Under the pieces are notes generated by a model that did no database searches, was not told the origin of the DNA, and saw nothing but the letters and a program-made list of their open reading frames with translations. A stretch of 64,000 bases of DNA from Ralstonia mannitolilytica (lineage in GTDB: Bacteria > Pseudomonadota > Gammaproteobacteria > Burkholderiales > Burkholderiaceae): contig NZ_CAJPVG010000003.1 in NCBI RefSeq assembly GCF_905397375.1, forward strand, positions 248,001-312,000. The letters run 5' to 3'. Below, piece by piece: positions 35,314 to 44,496 of this stretch (within the stretch, counting starts at the first letter, position 1; the number at the start of each line of letters is the position of its first letter). Position numbers and translations under genes: made by a program.

Positions 35314-36483
35314 TCAGAGCCTGCCGCGGCTGCGCAGCAGATCGACCACGACCTTCGCGCCGATCTCCGCCATGTTCTGCTTGAGCGTCAGGTGCATCTG
35401 CGTGAAGTGCTCGCGCAGGAACGTGGCGTTGGCGTGGTCGCTCAGCTGCAGCAGCGTCTCGCGCGCGAGCGCCTGGGGCGTCGCGTCATCCTGCAGCAAC
35501 TCCGGCACGACGAAGCGGCCCGAGAGAATGTTCGGCAGGCCCACGTAGGGCAGATAGCCCTTGCGCTTCATGATCTGCGCCGTGAGCCAGGGCACCTTGT
35601 AAGTGATGACCATGGGCTTCTTGTACAGCGCGGCTTCGAGCGTGGCCGTGCCGCTGGCCAGCAGGATGACATCGGCCGCCTCCATCGCTGCATGTGACTG
35701 GCCGTCCACCACCCACAGGTGCAGGCCCGGATGCTGGGCACGCAACGCATCGATGCGCTCCCGCAGCATGGCATTGGCCGCCGGCAGCACGAATGCGAGG
35801 TCCGGCTCCACCAGCTGCATGCGGGCCATGGCGGCAAACAGCGTCGGCCCGAGATGCTTCACCTCGGAATTGCGGCTGCCCGGAAGCACGGCAACGACCT
35901 TGCGGCCCAGCGGCAGCCCCAGGCGCGTGCGGGCGCCTTCCACGTCCGGCACAAGCGGGATCTCGTCGGCCAGCGGATGCCCGACATAGGTGGCCGGAAT
36001 CCCGGCCTTGGCATAGATCTCTGGCTCGAACGGGAACAGGCACAGGATGTGGTCGACCGCCTTGGCGATCGTCTTGATGCGGCCCGCGCGCCACGCCCAG
36101 ATCGACGGGCTCACGAAGTGCACCACCGGCACACCCGCCTGCCGCATCGCGATCTCGACGTTGAAATTGAAGTCCGGCGCGTCGACGCCGATGAAGGCCA
36201 GCGGCGGCTTGGCCAGCAGGTCCTGCTTGAGCTCCTTGCGGATCGCCAGGATCTCGCGCAACTGGCCGAGCACCTCCACATAGCCGTTGACCGACAGCTT
36301 GTGCATCGGCCAGTTCGACTGAAAGCCCTGCTCGGCCATGCGTGCCCCGCCGATGCCGCGGTAGGCGATGTCGGCGGGCAGCTGCGCATGCAGCCCCTTG
36401 AGCAGCAGCGAGGCCAGCAGATCGCCGGACGCTTCGCCGGCCACCATGCCGATGCGGCGCACCGGCGCGGTCGGCTCGGTCAA
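35314..36483 (-). CDS. lpxB: lipid-A-disaccharide synthase
   Basis: LpxB joins UDP-2,3-diacylglucosamine to lipid X to make the lipid A disaccharide at the inner membrane. The 389-residue GT-B protein starts IGMVAGEASGDLLASLLL at about residues 11-28, with SPSIWAWR, PFEPEIY and LLASGTATLEAAL further on. The start chosen is TTG at 36483, whose bases overlap the lpxA stop codon (TTGA), giving coupled translation. GTG at 36462 and ATG at 36447 are alternatives. It ends four bases before rnhB. Confidence 0.95.
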   Translation of the reverse strand: MTEPTAPVRRIGMVAGEASGDLLASLLLKGLHAQLPADIAYRGIGGARMAEQGFQSNWPMHKLSVNGYVEVLGQLREILAIRKELKQDLLAKPPLAFIGVDAPDFNFNVEIAMRQAGVPVVHFVSPSIWAWRAGRIKTIAKAVDHILCLFPFEPEIYAKAGIPATYVGHPLADEIPLVPDVEGARTRLGLPLGRKVVAVLPGSRNSEVKHLGPTLFAAMARMQLVEPDLAFVLPAANAMLRERIDALRAQHPGLHLWVVDGQSHAAMEAADVILLASGTATLEAALYKKPMVITYKVPWLTAQIMKRKGYLPYVGLPNILSGRFVVPELLQDDATPQALARETLLQLSDHANATFLREHFTQMHLTLKQNMAEIGAKVVVDLLRSRGRL

Positions 36484-37292
36484 CGCACGATGCCGCGCTT
36501 GGTCGCGGCAATGAAGTCGGCAAACGTGCTGAGCGCCTCGCGGGTCGGGGCATCGCTTGCCTGGGCCATCTGCGCGGCAATTTCGGCCTTGGCCTGGTCG
36601 AAGCTCAGATCGCTCTTGTAGAGCAGCTTGTACGCCTGGCGCAGGCCGGTGATCTGTTCCGCCGTGAAGCCGCGGCGACGCAGGCCTTCCACGTTGATGC
36701 CGTGCGGGGCGGCCTTGTTGCCGCCCTTGTCGCTCGCGGCGATCACGAATGGCGGGACGTCCTGCACGAGCGCAGAGGCGCCACCGAGCATGGCGTGGGC
36801 GCCAATCCGCACGAACTGGTGCACGCCGGACATGCCGCCCAGGATCGCCCAGTCGCCCACTTCCACGTGGCCGGCAATCTGCGCGTTGCTGGAGAACACG
36901 GTGTGGTTGCCGACGCGGCAATCGTGTGCGATGTGCACGTAGGCCATGATCCAGTTGTCATCGCCGATGGACGTGATGCCCGCATCCTGCGCAGTGCCAG
37001 TGTGGATCGTGGTGAACTCGCGGATGGTGTTGCGATCGCCCACGATGAGCTGCGTCGGCTCATCGCGATATTTCATGTCCTGCGGGCGGCCGCCCACGGA
37101 CGCGAAGTGCCCGATGCTGTTGTCGCGGCCGAGCGTCGTGTACCCCTCCACCACCGTGTGGTGGCCGATGCGCGTGCCCGCGCCGATACGCACGTTCGGC
37201 CCCACGACCGTGAAGGCCCCGACTTCCACGCTCGAGTCGAGCTCAGCCTTGGGGTCGATCTGGGCGGTCGGATGGATCTTGGTGGCGCTCAT
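36480..37292 (-). CDS. lpxA: UDP-N-acetylglucosamine acyltransferase
   Basis: LpxA transfers 3-hydroxyacyl from ACP to UDP-GlcNAc, the first step of lipid A synthesis. The 270-residue protein has left-handed beta-helix hexapeptide repeats across about residues 5-190 and a helical C-terminal domain. The catalytic His123 is in HIAHDC. It overlaps fabZ by four bases upstream and lpxB by four bases downstream. Confidence 0.97.
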   Translation of the reverse strand: MSATKIHPTAQIDPKAELDSSVEVGAFTVVGPNVRIGAGTRIGHHTVVEGYTTLGRDNSIGHFASVGGRPQDMKYRDEPTQLIVGDRNTIREFTTIHTGTAQDAGITSIGDDNWIMAYVHIAHDCRVGNHTVFSSNAQIAGHVEVGDWAILGGMSGVHQFVRIGAHAMLGGASALVQDVPPFVIAASDKGGNKAAPHGINVEGLRRRGFTAEQITGLRQAYKLLYKSDLSFDQAKAEIAAQMAQASDAPTREALSTFADFIAATKRGIVR

Positions 37293-37783
37293 GCCTCACC
37301 CTTCGGTTCGTCCTTGATGATGGCGCACATGATCTCGGCCTCCGCCGCAAGCTCACCGTCCACCATGGCGAACACCTTGAACTTCCAGAAGCCGCGCTTG
37401 CCGCGCAGCACTTCGGCGTTCAGGGAAAGCTGGTCGCCCGGCACAACCTGACGCTTGAAGCGGGCGGCGTCGATGGCCGTGAACAGGTACAGATCGTTCT
37501 CCTGGCGCTTATGATCCGGATCGCCAAACGTCAGCAGCGCAGCGGTCTGCGCGAGCGCTTCCAGGATCAGCACGCCTGGCATGACCGGATGCCCCGGAAA
37601 GTGGCCATTGAAGAACGGCTCGTTGAACGTCACGTTCTTGATGGCCTTGATGCGCTTGCCGGCCTCGAGCTCCACCACGCGATCCACCAGCAGCATCGGA
37701 TAACGATGCGGCAGCAGGTCCAGAATTTTCTTGATGTTGAAATCGCTGACGAGGCTCGTCGTCGCGTTAGATGCTTCGGTCAT
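37289..37783 (-). CDS. fabZ: 3-hydroxyacyl-ACP dehydratase
   Basis: FabZ dehydrates 3-hydroxyacyl-ACP in fatty-acid elongation and competes with LpxA/LpxD for the 3-hydroxyacyl pool. The 164-residue hot-dog protein has the catalytic His61 in GHFPGHP and Glu75 in ILEALAQ. Its ATG overlaps the lpxD stop codon and its stop overlaps the lpxA start (ATGA in both cases), so lpxD-fabZ-lpxA-lpxB are tightly coupled. The start at 37783 gives MTEASNAT. Confidence 0.97.
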   Translation of the reverse strand: MTEASNATTSLVSDFNIKKILDLLPHRYPMLLVDRVVELEAGKRIKAIKNVTFNEPFFNGHFPGHPVMPGVLILEALAQTAALLTFGDPDHKRQENDLYLFTAIDAARFKRQVVPGDQLSLNAEVLRGKRGFWKFKVFAMVDGELAAEAEIMCAIIKDEPKGEA

Positions 37784-38853
37784 GATTCTTGTCGCAGGTC
37801 CTTGACCTGCTGTTCCAGTTGTTGCAACCGTTCGCGCATGCGCGTCAGGCCTCGAACGATGGCCGCGTTGCGCTCCCAGTCGCCATGCGGCATGAACGGG
37901 AAGACGCTGGTGAAGTGGCCACCGGGTTTGGTGATGGACTTGGTGATGGACGTGCCGCCCGACACCGTCACGCGATCGGCAATCGTCAGGTGGCCGGCAA
38001 AATTGGCCGCGCCGCCGATGATGCAGTAGCGCCCGATCTTGGTGCTGCCCGAGATGGCGGCACAACCGGCGATGACGGTATAGGCGCCCACATGCACGTT
38101 GTGCGCGATCTGCACCTGGTTATCGATCTTGCAGCCCTGTTCGACCACCGTGTCGGCCATGGCGCCGCGGTCGATGGCGGTGTTCGCGCCGATCTCGACG
38201 TCGTCTCCAATGACGGCCCGGCCCATCTGCGGAATCTTCACCCACTCGCCGCCCTGCGGCCCAAAGTCCGGTGCAAAGCCAAAGCCGTCTGCGCCGATCA
38301 CGGCGCCGCTATGCACGATGCATCGCGCGCCGATCACGCAGCCGTGGTAGATCGAAACGTTGGCGTAAATGAGCGAGTCATCGCCGATGCACGCACCCGC
38401 ACCCACAAAGCTGTTGCCGACGATTCGCACGCGTTCGCCCAGCACCGCGCCGGCTTCGATGATGACGTTCGGCCCGATCGAGCACGACGCAGGCACCACA
38501 GCACCCTCGCCCACGCTCGCGCTCGGGTGAATGCCGGGCGCAACGGGCCGCGCCGACAGCGCAACAAAGCGCTGCGCCACGCGCGCAAATGCAGCATACG
38601 GGTTGGCGGCCACCAGCCAGTTCCGGCCGGCAACGTGCCCCTGGCTTTCGAGCGTCTCCAGATCACGGGCCGACACAATGATCGCGCCCGCGCCCGAACT
38701 CACGGCCTGGTTGAGGTACAGCGGATTGGAAAGAAAAGCGAGCTGATCGGCGCCCGCCTGATCGAGCGGCGCGATCGACTTGACGATCAGGCCAGCGTCA
38801 CCCTGGACGGTCGCGCCGAGCGACGCGGCAAGCTCACCAAGCGAAAACGACAT
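37780..38853 (-). CDS. lpxD: UDP-3-O-(3-hydroxyacyl)glucosamine N-acyltransferase
   Basis: LpxD adds the N-linked hydroxyacyl chain in the third step of lipid A synthesis. The 357-residue protein has an N-terminal uridine-binding domain (about 1-100), hexapeptide repeats (about 105-310) and a C-terminal helix. The catalytic His251 is in QIAHNVHVG. It follows the skp/ompH gene by ten bases and overlaps fabZ by four bases. Confidence 0.97.
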   Translation of the reverse strand: MSFSLGELAASLGATVQGDAGLIVKSIAPLDQAGADQLAFLSNPLYLNQAVSSGAGAIIVSARDLETLESQGHVAGRNWLVAANPYAAFARVAQRFVALSARPVAPGIHPSASVGEGAVVPASCSIGPNVIIEAGAVLGERVRIVGNSFVGAGACIGDDSLIYANVSIYHGCVIGARCIVHSGAVIGADGFGFAPDFGPQGGEWVKIPQMGRAVIGDDVEIGANTAIDRGAMADTVVEQGCKIDNQVQIAHNVHVGAYTVIAGCAAISGSTKIGRYCIIGGAANFAGHLTIADRVTVSGGTSITKSITKPGGHFTSVFPFMPHGDWERNAAIVRGLTRMRERLQQLEQQVKDLRQES

Positions 38854-38863
38854 GGGAACAACC

Positions 38864-39418
38864 TCATTTCGCCGATTGCGAAGTGTTCAGGGCCTTCAGC
38901 ACATCGTCGGTGATGTCGATGCGGGGATTGACGTACACGGCTTCCTGCACGATCAGGTCGTACTTGCGCTGTTCAGCGATCGACCGGATGACGCGGTTGG
39001 CGCGCTCGAGCACCTGGGCCAGCTCTTCGTTGCGACGCTGGTTCAGGTCTTCACGGAACTCGCGCTGCTTGCGCTGGAAGTCACGGTCGAGGTCCGACAG
39101 CTCACGCTGACGGCGCGTCCGGTCGGAATCGGCCAGCACGGCGGAATCCTTGTCGAGCTTGTCCGACATGGCCTTGAGTTTGGAGGCCATGTCCTGCAGT
39201 TCGCGGTCGCGCTTGGCGAACTCGGCTTCCAGCTTGGACTGGGCCGCCTTGGCCGGCTGCGAATCGCGCAGGATGCGCTCCGAATTGACGGCAGCGATGC
39301 GGGCTTCCTGCGCCGCGGCGGGCGACGCAACACCGGCAGCAGCCAGCGCGACAAATGCAGCGGACACGCCCATGCGGGACAACGTGATGCGCGTGGATTT
39401 CATGATGAATGCGGTCAT
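38864..39418 (-). CDS. OmpH/Skp-family periplasmic chaperone
   Basis: This 184-residue protein binds unfolded outer-membrane proteins in the periplasm and hands them to BamA. It has a signal peptide with cleavage near ASPAAAQ|EA (about residue 39 from this start) and a long charged coiled coil (about 60-140) that forms the tentacles. The start at 39418 shares one base with the bamA stop codon (TAATG). An ATG at 39403 (MKSTRITLSR) is an equally plausible start. The position between bamA and lpxD is standard. Confidence 0.92.
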   Translation of the reverse strand: MTAFIMKSTRITLSRMGVSAAFVALAAAGVASPAAAQEARIAAVNSERILRDSQPAKAAQSKLEAEFAKRDRELQDMASKLKAMSDKLDKDSAVLADSDRTRRQRELSDLDRDFQRKQREFREDLNQRRNEELAQVLERANRVIRSIAEQRKYDLIVQEAVYVNPRIDITDDVLKALNTSQSAK

Positions 39419-41715
39419 TAGAATGCAGTCCCGATCTGGAACTGGAAGCGTTGCGTTTGATCTTCGGTCTTGCGCTTGAGCGGGAAGCCCATGCTGATCT
39501 TCAGCGGACCGATCGGCGAGAGCCACGACAACCCGAAGCCCGTCGAATACCGCATCTCGCTGAACTTGTACGGTTGGCCTTCTGCAAACACGTTACCGTA
39601 GTCGAAGAACGTGAACAGGCGAACGGTACGGTCCACGCCCGAACCCGGCAGCGGGAAGATGAACTCGATGTTGCCGACGAACTTGCTCGCGCCACCGATG
39701 GCCACGCCGTTGGCGTCGCGCGGGCCGAGCGTGCTGGTTTCATAGCCGCGCACCGAGCCGATACCGCCAGCGTAGTAGTTCTTGAAGACCGGGAAGTCGC
39801 TCTTGCCGTAGCCGTGGCCGTAACCGATTTCGTTGTTGAACGCCATCGTGAACGACTTCGACAGCGGATAGAAGTACTGGTGCTGGTAGTACGCACGGTA
39901 GTACTGCAGATCGCCGCCCGGAATACCGAATTCCAGGTTGGCCTGCTGATAGCGGCCGCGCGTCGGCACCAGGGCACTGTCGCGCTGGTCCTTCGACCAG
40001 CCGATCGTGATCGGGAAGTTGTTCGTGATGCGGCCGTTCTTGGCAACGTAGTTCTGATAGGCCAGCGGCGTGTTGGCCGTCACGTCGATGGTCGTGCGCT
40101 CGTAGCCGATACCGAAGAAGACCGTATCGGTTTCCGAGAACGGCACACCAAACTTGACGTTGCCGCCCTGCTGGACGACGCGGTAGTCCTGGTCACCCGT
40201 GTAGTACAGCGGGCGGTACGTGCGGTAGTACAGCTCGGTCGAGCGGCTGATGCCATCCACCGTGAAGTACGGATCGTATTGCGTGACGGCAATCGTGCGG
40301 TTCGACTTGGACGTGTTCACATCCAGGCCGAGGCTGGTACCGGAGCCGAACACGTTGTCCTGGCGGATACCTGCCGACAGCACCAGCTTGTCGGTCGACG
40401 AGAAGCCCACACCCAGGTTGATCTGGCCGGTCGGCTTCTCGGTCACGTTGACGTTCACATCGACCTGGTCGGCCGTGCCCGGCACGTCCTCGGTGGTGAT
40501 GTTCGCGTCGGTGAAGTACCCCGTGCGGTTGATGCGGTTCTGCGAGAGTTGCAGCTTTTCGCCGTCAAACCACGAGGCTTCCATCTGGCGCATTTCGCGG
40601 CGCACGACTTCGTCGCGCGTCTTGCTGTTGCCTACCACGTTGACGCGGCGCACGTACACGCGACGGCCCGGATCGACCACCAGCGTCAGCGCAACCGTGC
40701 GGTCCTTCTGGTTGATCTGCGGCTGCGGGTTGATGGTCGCAAACGCGTAGCCGTACGTGCCGAGCAGGTCGGTGATCGCCTTGGTCGTCGACGACAGCTT
40801 GGCCGACGAGAACACGTCGCCCTGCTTGAGCTTGATGAGCTTCTCCATTTCGGGCTGCTTGCCCAGCAGCTCGCCGGTCAGCTTGATGTCGGACACCTTG
40901 TACTGCTCACCCTCGTGGATGTTCAGCGTCAGGTAGATGTCCTTCTTGTCCGGCGTGATGGAAACCTGGGTCGACTCAATGGCGAATTCGAGATAGCCGC
41001 GATCGAGGTAGAACGAACGCAGCGCCTCCAGGTCAGCCGTGAGCTTCTGCTTCGAGTACAGATCGTTCTTGGTGTACCACGACAGCCAGTTCGGTGTGGA
41101 AAGCTGCATCTCGTCGCGCAGGTCCCCTTCGGAGAAGGCCTTGTTGCCGACGATGTTGATCTGGCGGATCTTGGCCGTCGGGCCTTCGTCCACGGTGAAC
41201 GTGATCGACACACGGTTCGCATCGACCGGCGTGACGGTGGTCGACACTTCGGCGGCGTAGTAGCCGCGCGAAACGTACTGACGCTTGATTTCCTGCTCGG
41301 CGCGATCGATCAGGGACTTATCGTAGTAGCGGGCCTCGGCCACGCCCACGCCGCGCAGCGTGCGGCGCAGCGCTTCCTTGTCGAACTCCTTGAAGCCGAT
41401 GAATTCGAGCTGCGAGATGGCCGGGCGCTCTTCCACGCGGACCACGAGCACGTTGCCCTCAGCGCGGATCTGCACATCCTTGAAGAAGCCGGTGTTGTAG
41501 AGCGCGCGGATCGATTCTGCGCCCTTGTCGTCGGTGAAGGTCTCACCCACCTTCACGGGCAGATAGCCGAACACGGTACCCGGCTCGACGCGCTGTACCC
41601 CCTCCACGCGAATGTCCTTGACGACGAACGGCTCCACTGCATGAGCCTGACCGGCAGTAACGGTCAGCACGGAAGCCGCCAGCACGCTGAGCGGGAAGCG
41701 ATGTTGTCTGATCAA
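39418..41715 (-). CDS. bamA: outer-membrane protein assembly factor
   Basis: BamA is the essential core of the BAM complex and inserts beta-barrel proteins into the outer membrane. The 765-residue protein has a signal peptide (cleavage after GQAHA, residue 26), five POTRA domains (about 27-420) and a 16-strand barrel. The barrel keeps the VRGY-type motif (SVRGYETS) of lid loop 6 and ends in the C-terminal phenylalanine. The start is TTG at 41715, supported by AGGGGA five bases upstream. It follows rseP after 103 bases. Confidence 0.97.
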   Translation of the reverse strand: MIRQHRFPLSVLAASVLTVTAGQAHAVEPFVVKDIRVEGVQRVEPGTVFGYLPVKVGETFTDDKGAESIRALYNTGFFKDVQIRAEGNVLVVRVEERPAISQLEFIGFKEFDKEALRRTLRGVGVAEARYYDKSLIDRAEQEIKRQYVSRGYYAAEVSTTVTPVDANRVSITFTVDEGPTAKIRQINIVGNKAFSEGDLRDEMQLSTPNWLSWYTKNDLYSKQKLTADLEALRSFYLDRGYLEFAIESTQVSITPDKKDIYLTLNIHEGEQYKVSDIKLTGELLGKQPEMEKLIKLKQGDVFSSAKLSSTTKAITDLLGTYGYAFATINPQPQINQKDRTVALTLVVDPGRRVYVRRVNVVGNSKTRDEVVRREMRQMEASWFDGEKLQLSQNRINRTGYFTDANITTEDVPGTADQVDVNVNVTEKPTGQINLGVGFSSTDKLVLSAGIRQDNVFGSGTSLGLDVNTSKSNRTIAVTQYDPYFTVDGISRSTELYYRTYRPLYYTGDQDYRVVQQGGNVKFGVPFSETDTVFFGIGYERTTIDVTANTPLAYQNYVAKNGRITNNFPITIGWSKDQRDSALVPTRGRYQQANLEFGIPGGDLQYYRAYYQHQYFYPLSKSFTMAFNNEIGYGHGYGKSDFPVFKNYYAGGIGSVRGYETSTLGPRDANGVAIGGASKFVGNIEFIFPLPGSGVDRTVRLFTFFDYGNVFAEGQPYKFSEMRYSTGFGLSWLSPIGPLKISMGFPLKRKTEDQTQRFQFQIGTAF

Positions 41716-41818
41716 TCTAATCCCCTAATTGGATCCGGTTGGGAATCCACTTCTGAGTGTTTTCGAAACGCTGGGTTGCCCGCTCACGCCTGTGGCAACG
41801 ATGAGGCTTGCAACACGT

Positions 41819-43207
41819 CTAGCCTCGAGTCAGGAATAACCGACTCAGATCGTTGTACAAGGCGAGCGAAGTGAGAAGCAGGATGCAGGCGACGCCGATC
41901 TTCTGAAGGACTGCTTGCCAGGATTCCGGCACGGGTCGGCCTGTCAAAAATTCCACGCAATAATACAGCAAATGCCCCCCATCCAATACCGGAACGGGCA
42001 ATAAGTTCAGGACGCCGAGGCTGACGCTGATCAACGCCAGAAAGCTCACAAACGTCTGCCAGCCAAGGCTTGCCGCCTTGCCTGCAAAGTCGGCCACCGT
42101 AATCGGGCCACTCAGGTTCTGCAGCGACGCCTGCCCCACGATCATCTTGCCCAGCACCTGCAGCGACAGCACGGAAGTCTGCCAAACCTCACGCACGGCA
42201 TGCGCGAATGCGGCGCCCGGCTCGTCGCGGATCAGGGCCGTTTCGACCTTCTGATTCAGTTGCGCGCCAAGCTTGCCGAGCCTCGGACCATTCGGGTTCT
42301 TCGGGTCTGCGCTGGCATCCGGACGCACCGGCAGCGTCATCGGCTCACCATTGCGCAGGATATCGATCGACGCATTCTGCTCGGGCATGGCGCGAATCTG
42401 GCGGATCAGGTCGGTCGCCTGGTCTGCGGGCACGCCGGCAAAGCGAACGATCTGGTCGCCGGCCTGCAACCCGGCACGGGCCGCCGCACTGGCCGGCAGC
42501 ACATCGACAACCGTCACGGGGCCGCCTTGCAGGCGCAGACCGATCTGGTCGATCACGTCGGCCTGCGGCGTGCGCGCGGCGCTCGGCAGGCCTTGCAGCC
42601 GGACGGTGCGCTCGGCGCCGTCGGTTCCGCGCACCACGACCACCGCCTCATGCCCACCAATGCCGGCCGAGTACAACCGCATGCGGACGTCGCTCCAGCT
42701 GCGGACCGGCGTGGGCGCCTCGCTTTCCGTGCCGACCGCAATCACGCGGTCCTTGGCCCGCAGATCGGCTTGCGCGGCAATGCTGCCGGGCGGCGGCGCG
42801 CCCAGGATGGGCAGTGGCTCCACGGCGCCGACCCACGCCAGCGCCGCATACAGGACGATCGCCAACAGGAAATTGGCGAGCGGCCCCGCGGCAACGATGG
42901 CGAATCGCTTATAGACGGGCTGATGATCGAACGTCCGCGGCAAGTCTTCGGGCAGGATGGGCGGATCCTTCTCCGGATCGCGCGAGCCTTCGCCGAGCAT
43001 CTTGACGTAGCCGCCCAGGGGAATGGCGCAGATCGTCCATTCCGTACGGTCGGGCCCCCGGCCGACACGGCGGAAGAGCACCTTGCCGAAGCCGACCGAA
43101 AAACGCAGCACCTTGACGCCGCACAGGCGCGCGACGCTGTAATGGCCCAGTTCATGAATGACGATCAGTACCGCGATCGCGAAGACAAAGGCTAAAACAG
43201 TCTGCAA
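41819..43207 (-). CDS. rseP: site-2 protease RseP
   Basis: RseP is an intramembrane zinc protease that cuts anti-sigma factor RseA after DegS, releasing sigma-E, and also clears signal peptides. The 462-residue protein has HELGH at 18-22 in the first membrane helix, two tandem PDZ domains in the periplasmic part (about 115-310), and the third metal ligand in the PVPVLDGGHL segment near 400. The start is TTG at 43207, with GGAGAAGG upstream. The long start-to-first-ATG distance rules out a later start because the active site is at residue 18. Confidence 0.96.
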   Translation of the reverse strand: MQTVLAFVFAIAVLIVIHELGHYSVARLCGVKVLRFSVGFGKVLFRRVGRGPDRTEWTICAIPLGGYVKMLGEGSRDPEKDPPILPEDLPRTFDHQPVYKRFAIVAAGPLANFLLAIVLYAALAWVGAVEPLPILGAPPPGSIAAQADLRAKDRVIAVGTESEAPTPVRSWSDVRMRLYSAGIGGHEAVVVVRGTDGAERTVRLQGLPSAARTPQADVIDQIGLRLQGGPVTVVDVLPASAAARAGLQAGDQIVRFAGVPADQATDLIRQIRAMPEQNASIDILRNGEPMTLPVRPDASADPKNPNGPRLGKLGAQLNQKVETALIRDEPGAAFAHAVREVWQTSVLSLQVLGKMIVGQASLQNLSGPITVADFAGKAASLGWQTFVSFLALISVSLGVLNLLPVPVLDGGHLLYYCVEFLTGRPVPESWQAVLQKIGVACILLLTSLALYNDLSRLFLTRG

Positions 43208-43294
43208 GAACCTTCTCCGGATGCACTGAAGGACATGCGCAGGATCGCCCCGCGCAAAGCCGCTATGTTACCCGCTCGCTCTGACCGCCCGCTT

Positions 43295-44485
43295 TCAGGC
43301 GGCCGGCAGTTGCACACGGGCAGTTCCGATGTAGTGCTGCGCGTGGGCCCGCGCCTGGGCGTCGGCGGCAAAAACGGTGTCCAGCGAGTCGGCTGGAACG
43401 ATGGACGCACGGCCCAGGGTATCGGCCACCACGGCAGCGATGTCGGTGAACCGGATGCGGCGCTGCAAAAATGCCTCAACGGCCACCTCGTTGGCTGCGT
43501 TCAGCACAGCAGGCGCCGTGCCGCCGGCACGTAGCGCATCAAAGGCAAGCGCCAGACAGGGAAAGCGGCGCAGGTCCGGCGCCTCGAACGTCAGCGTGCC
43601 GGTGGCCGCAAGGTCGAGCAGCGGCACGCCCGCGTCAATGCGCTCGGGATAGGCCAGCCCGTACGCGATCGGCGTGCGCATGTCGGGGTTGCCCAGTTGC
43701 GCGAGTACCGAGCCGTCGTCGTACCCGACCATCGAGTGAATCACGCTCTGCGGGTGAATCAGGACCTCCAGGCGCTCTACCGGCACACCGAAGAGCCAGT
43801 ACGCCTCGATCACTTCCAGCCCCTTGTTCATCATGGTGGCGGAGTCGACGGAGATCTTGCGACCCATGACCCAGTTCGGGTGCGCACAGGCCTGGTCTGG
43901 CGTCACATCGGCGAGCGTATCGACGTCGCGCGTGCGGAATGGACCACCCGAGGCGGTCAGCACGATGCGCGACACCCCGCGCCCAAACTGCGGCGCCTGC
44001 GGCGGAAGACACTGGAAGATCGCGTTGTGCTCGCTGTCGATCGGGAGCACGGTGGCGCCATGCTGGCGCACCGCCTCCATGAACAGCGCGCCCGACATCA
44101 CAAGCGCCTCCTTGTTCGCTAGAAGCACGCGCTTGCCGGCGCGCACGGCCGCCAGCGTCGGACGCAGCCCCGCCGCACCGACGATGGCGGCCATCACCGC
44201 ATCGCAATCGGGGTGGGCGGCGGCGGCCTCGAGGGCATCGGCGCCGGACCGAATATCGATACCGGCCGCATCGGCGCCCAGGTGGTCGCGCAAGGCGTCC
44301 GCCGCCGCCACCGAGCCGAGCACGGCCATTTGCGGATGAAACTCGCGGCACAGTGCGGCAAGCTTGTCGGCCTGCGCGTTGGCCGTGAGCGCCAGAATGC
44401 GGTACTTGTCCGGATGGCGGCGCACCACGTCGAGCGTGCTGTCGCCGATGGAGCCAGTGGCGCCAAGAACTGTCAGGCGAATCAT
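43295..44485 (-). CDS. dxr: 1-deoxy-D-xylulose 5-phosphate reductoisomerase
   Basis: Dxr (IspC) makes 2-C-methyl-D-erythritol 4-phosphate, the committed step of the MEP isoprenoid pathway, and is the fosmidomycin target. The 396-residue protein has the NADPH motif GATGSIG at 8-14, SEHNAIFQCL, and NWVMGRKISVDSATMMNKGLE-type metal/substrate motifs. It lies 11 bases after cdsA and 87 bases before rseP. Confidence 0.97.
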   Translation of the reverse strand: MIRLTVLGATGSIGDSTLDVVRRHPDKYRILALTANAQADKLAALCREFHPQMAVLGSVAAADALRDHLGADAAGIDIRSGADALEAAAAHPDCDAVMAAIVGAAGLRPTLAAVRAGKRVLLANKEALVMSGALFMEAVRQHGATVLPIDSEHNAIFQCLPPQAPQFGRGVSRIVLTASGGPFRTRDVDTLADVTPDQACAHPNWVMGRKISVDSATMMNKGLEVIEAYWLFGVPVERLEVLIHPQSVIHSMVGYDDGSVLAQLGNPDMRTPIAYGLAYPERIDAGVPLLDLAATGTLTFEAPDLRRFPCLALAFDALRAGGTAPAVLNAANEVAVEAFLQRRIRFTDIAAVVADTLGRASIVPADSLDTVFAADAQARAHAQHYIGTARVQLPAA

Positions 44486-44496
44486 GTCCGGACGCC

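Noticed and set aside
39409..41874. An 821-codon plus-strand frame over bamA
   Set aside because: Mirror of bamA codon usage. It has no start context and no domain, and bamA is certain.
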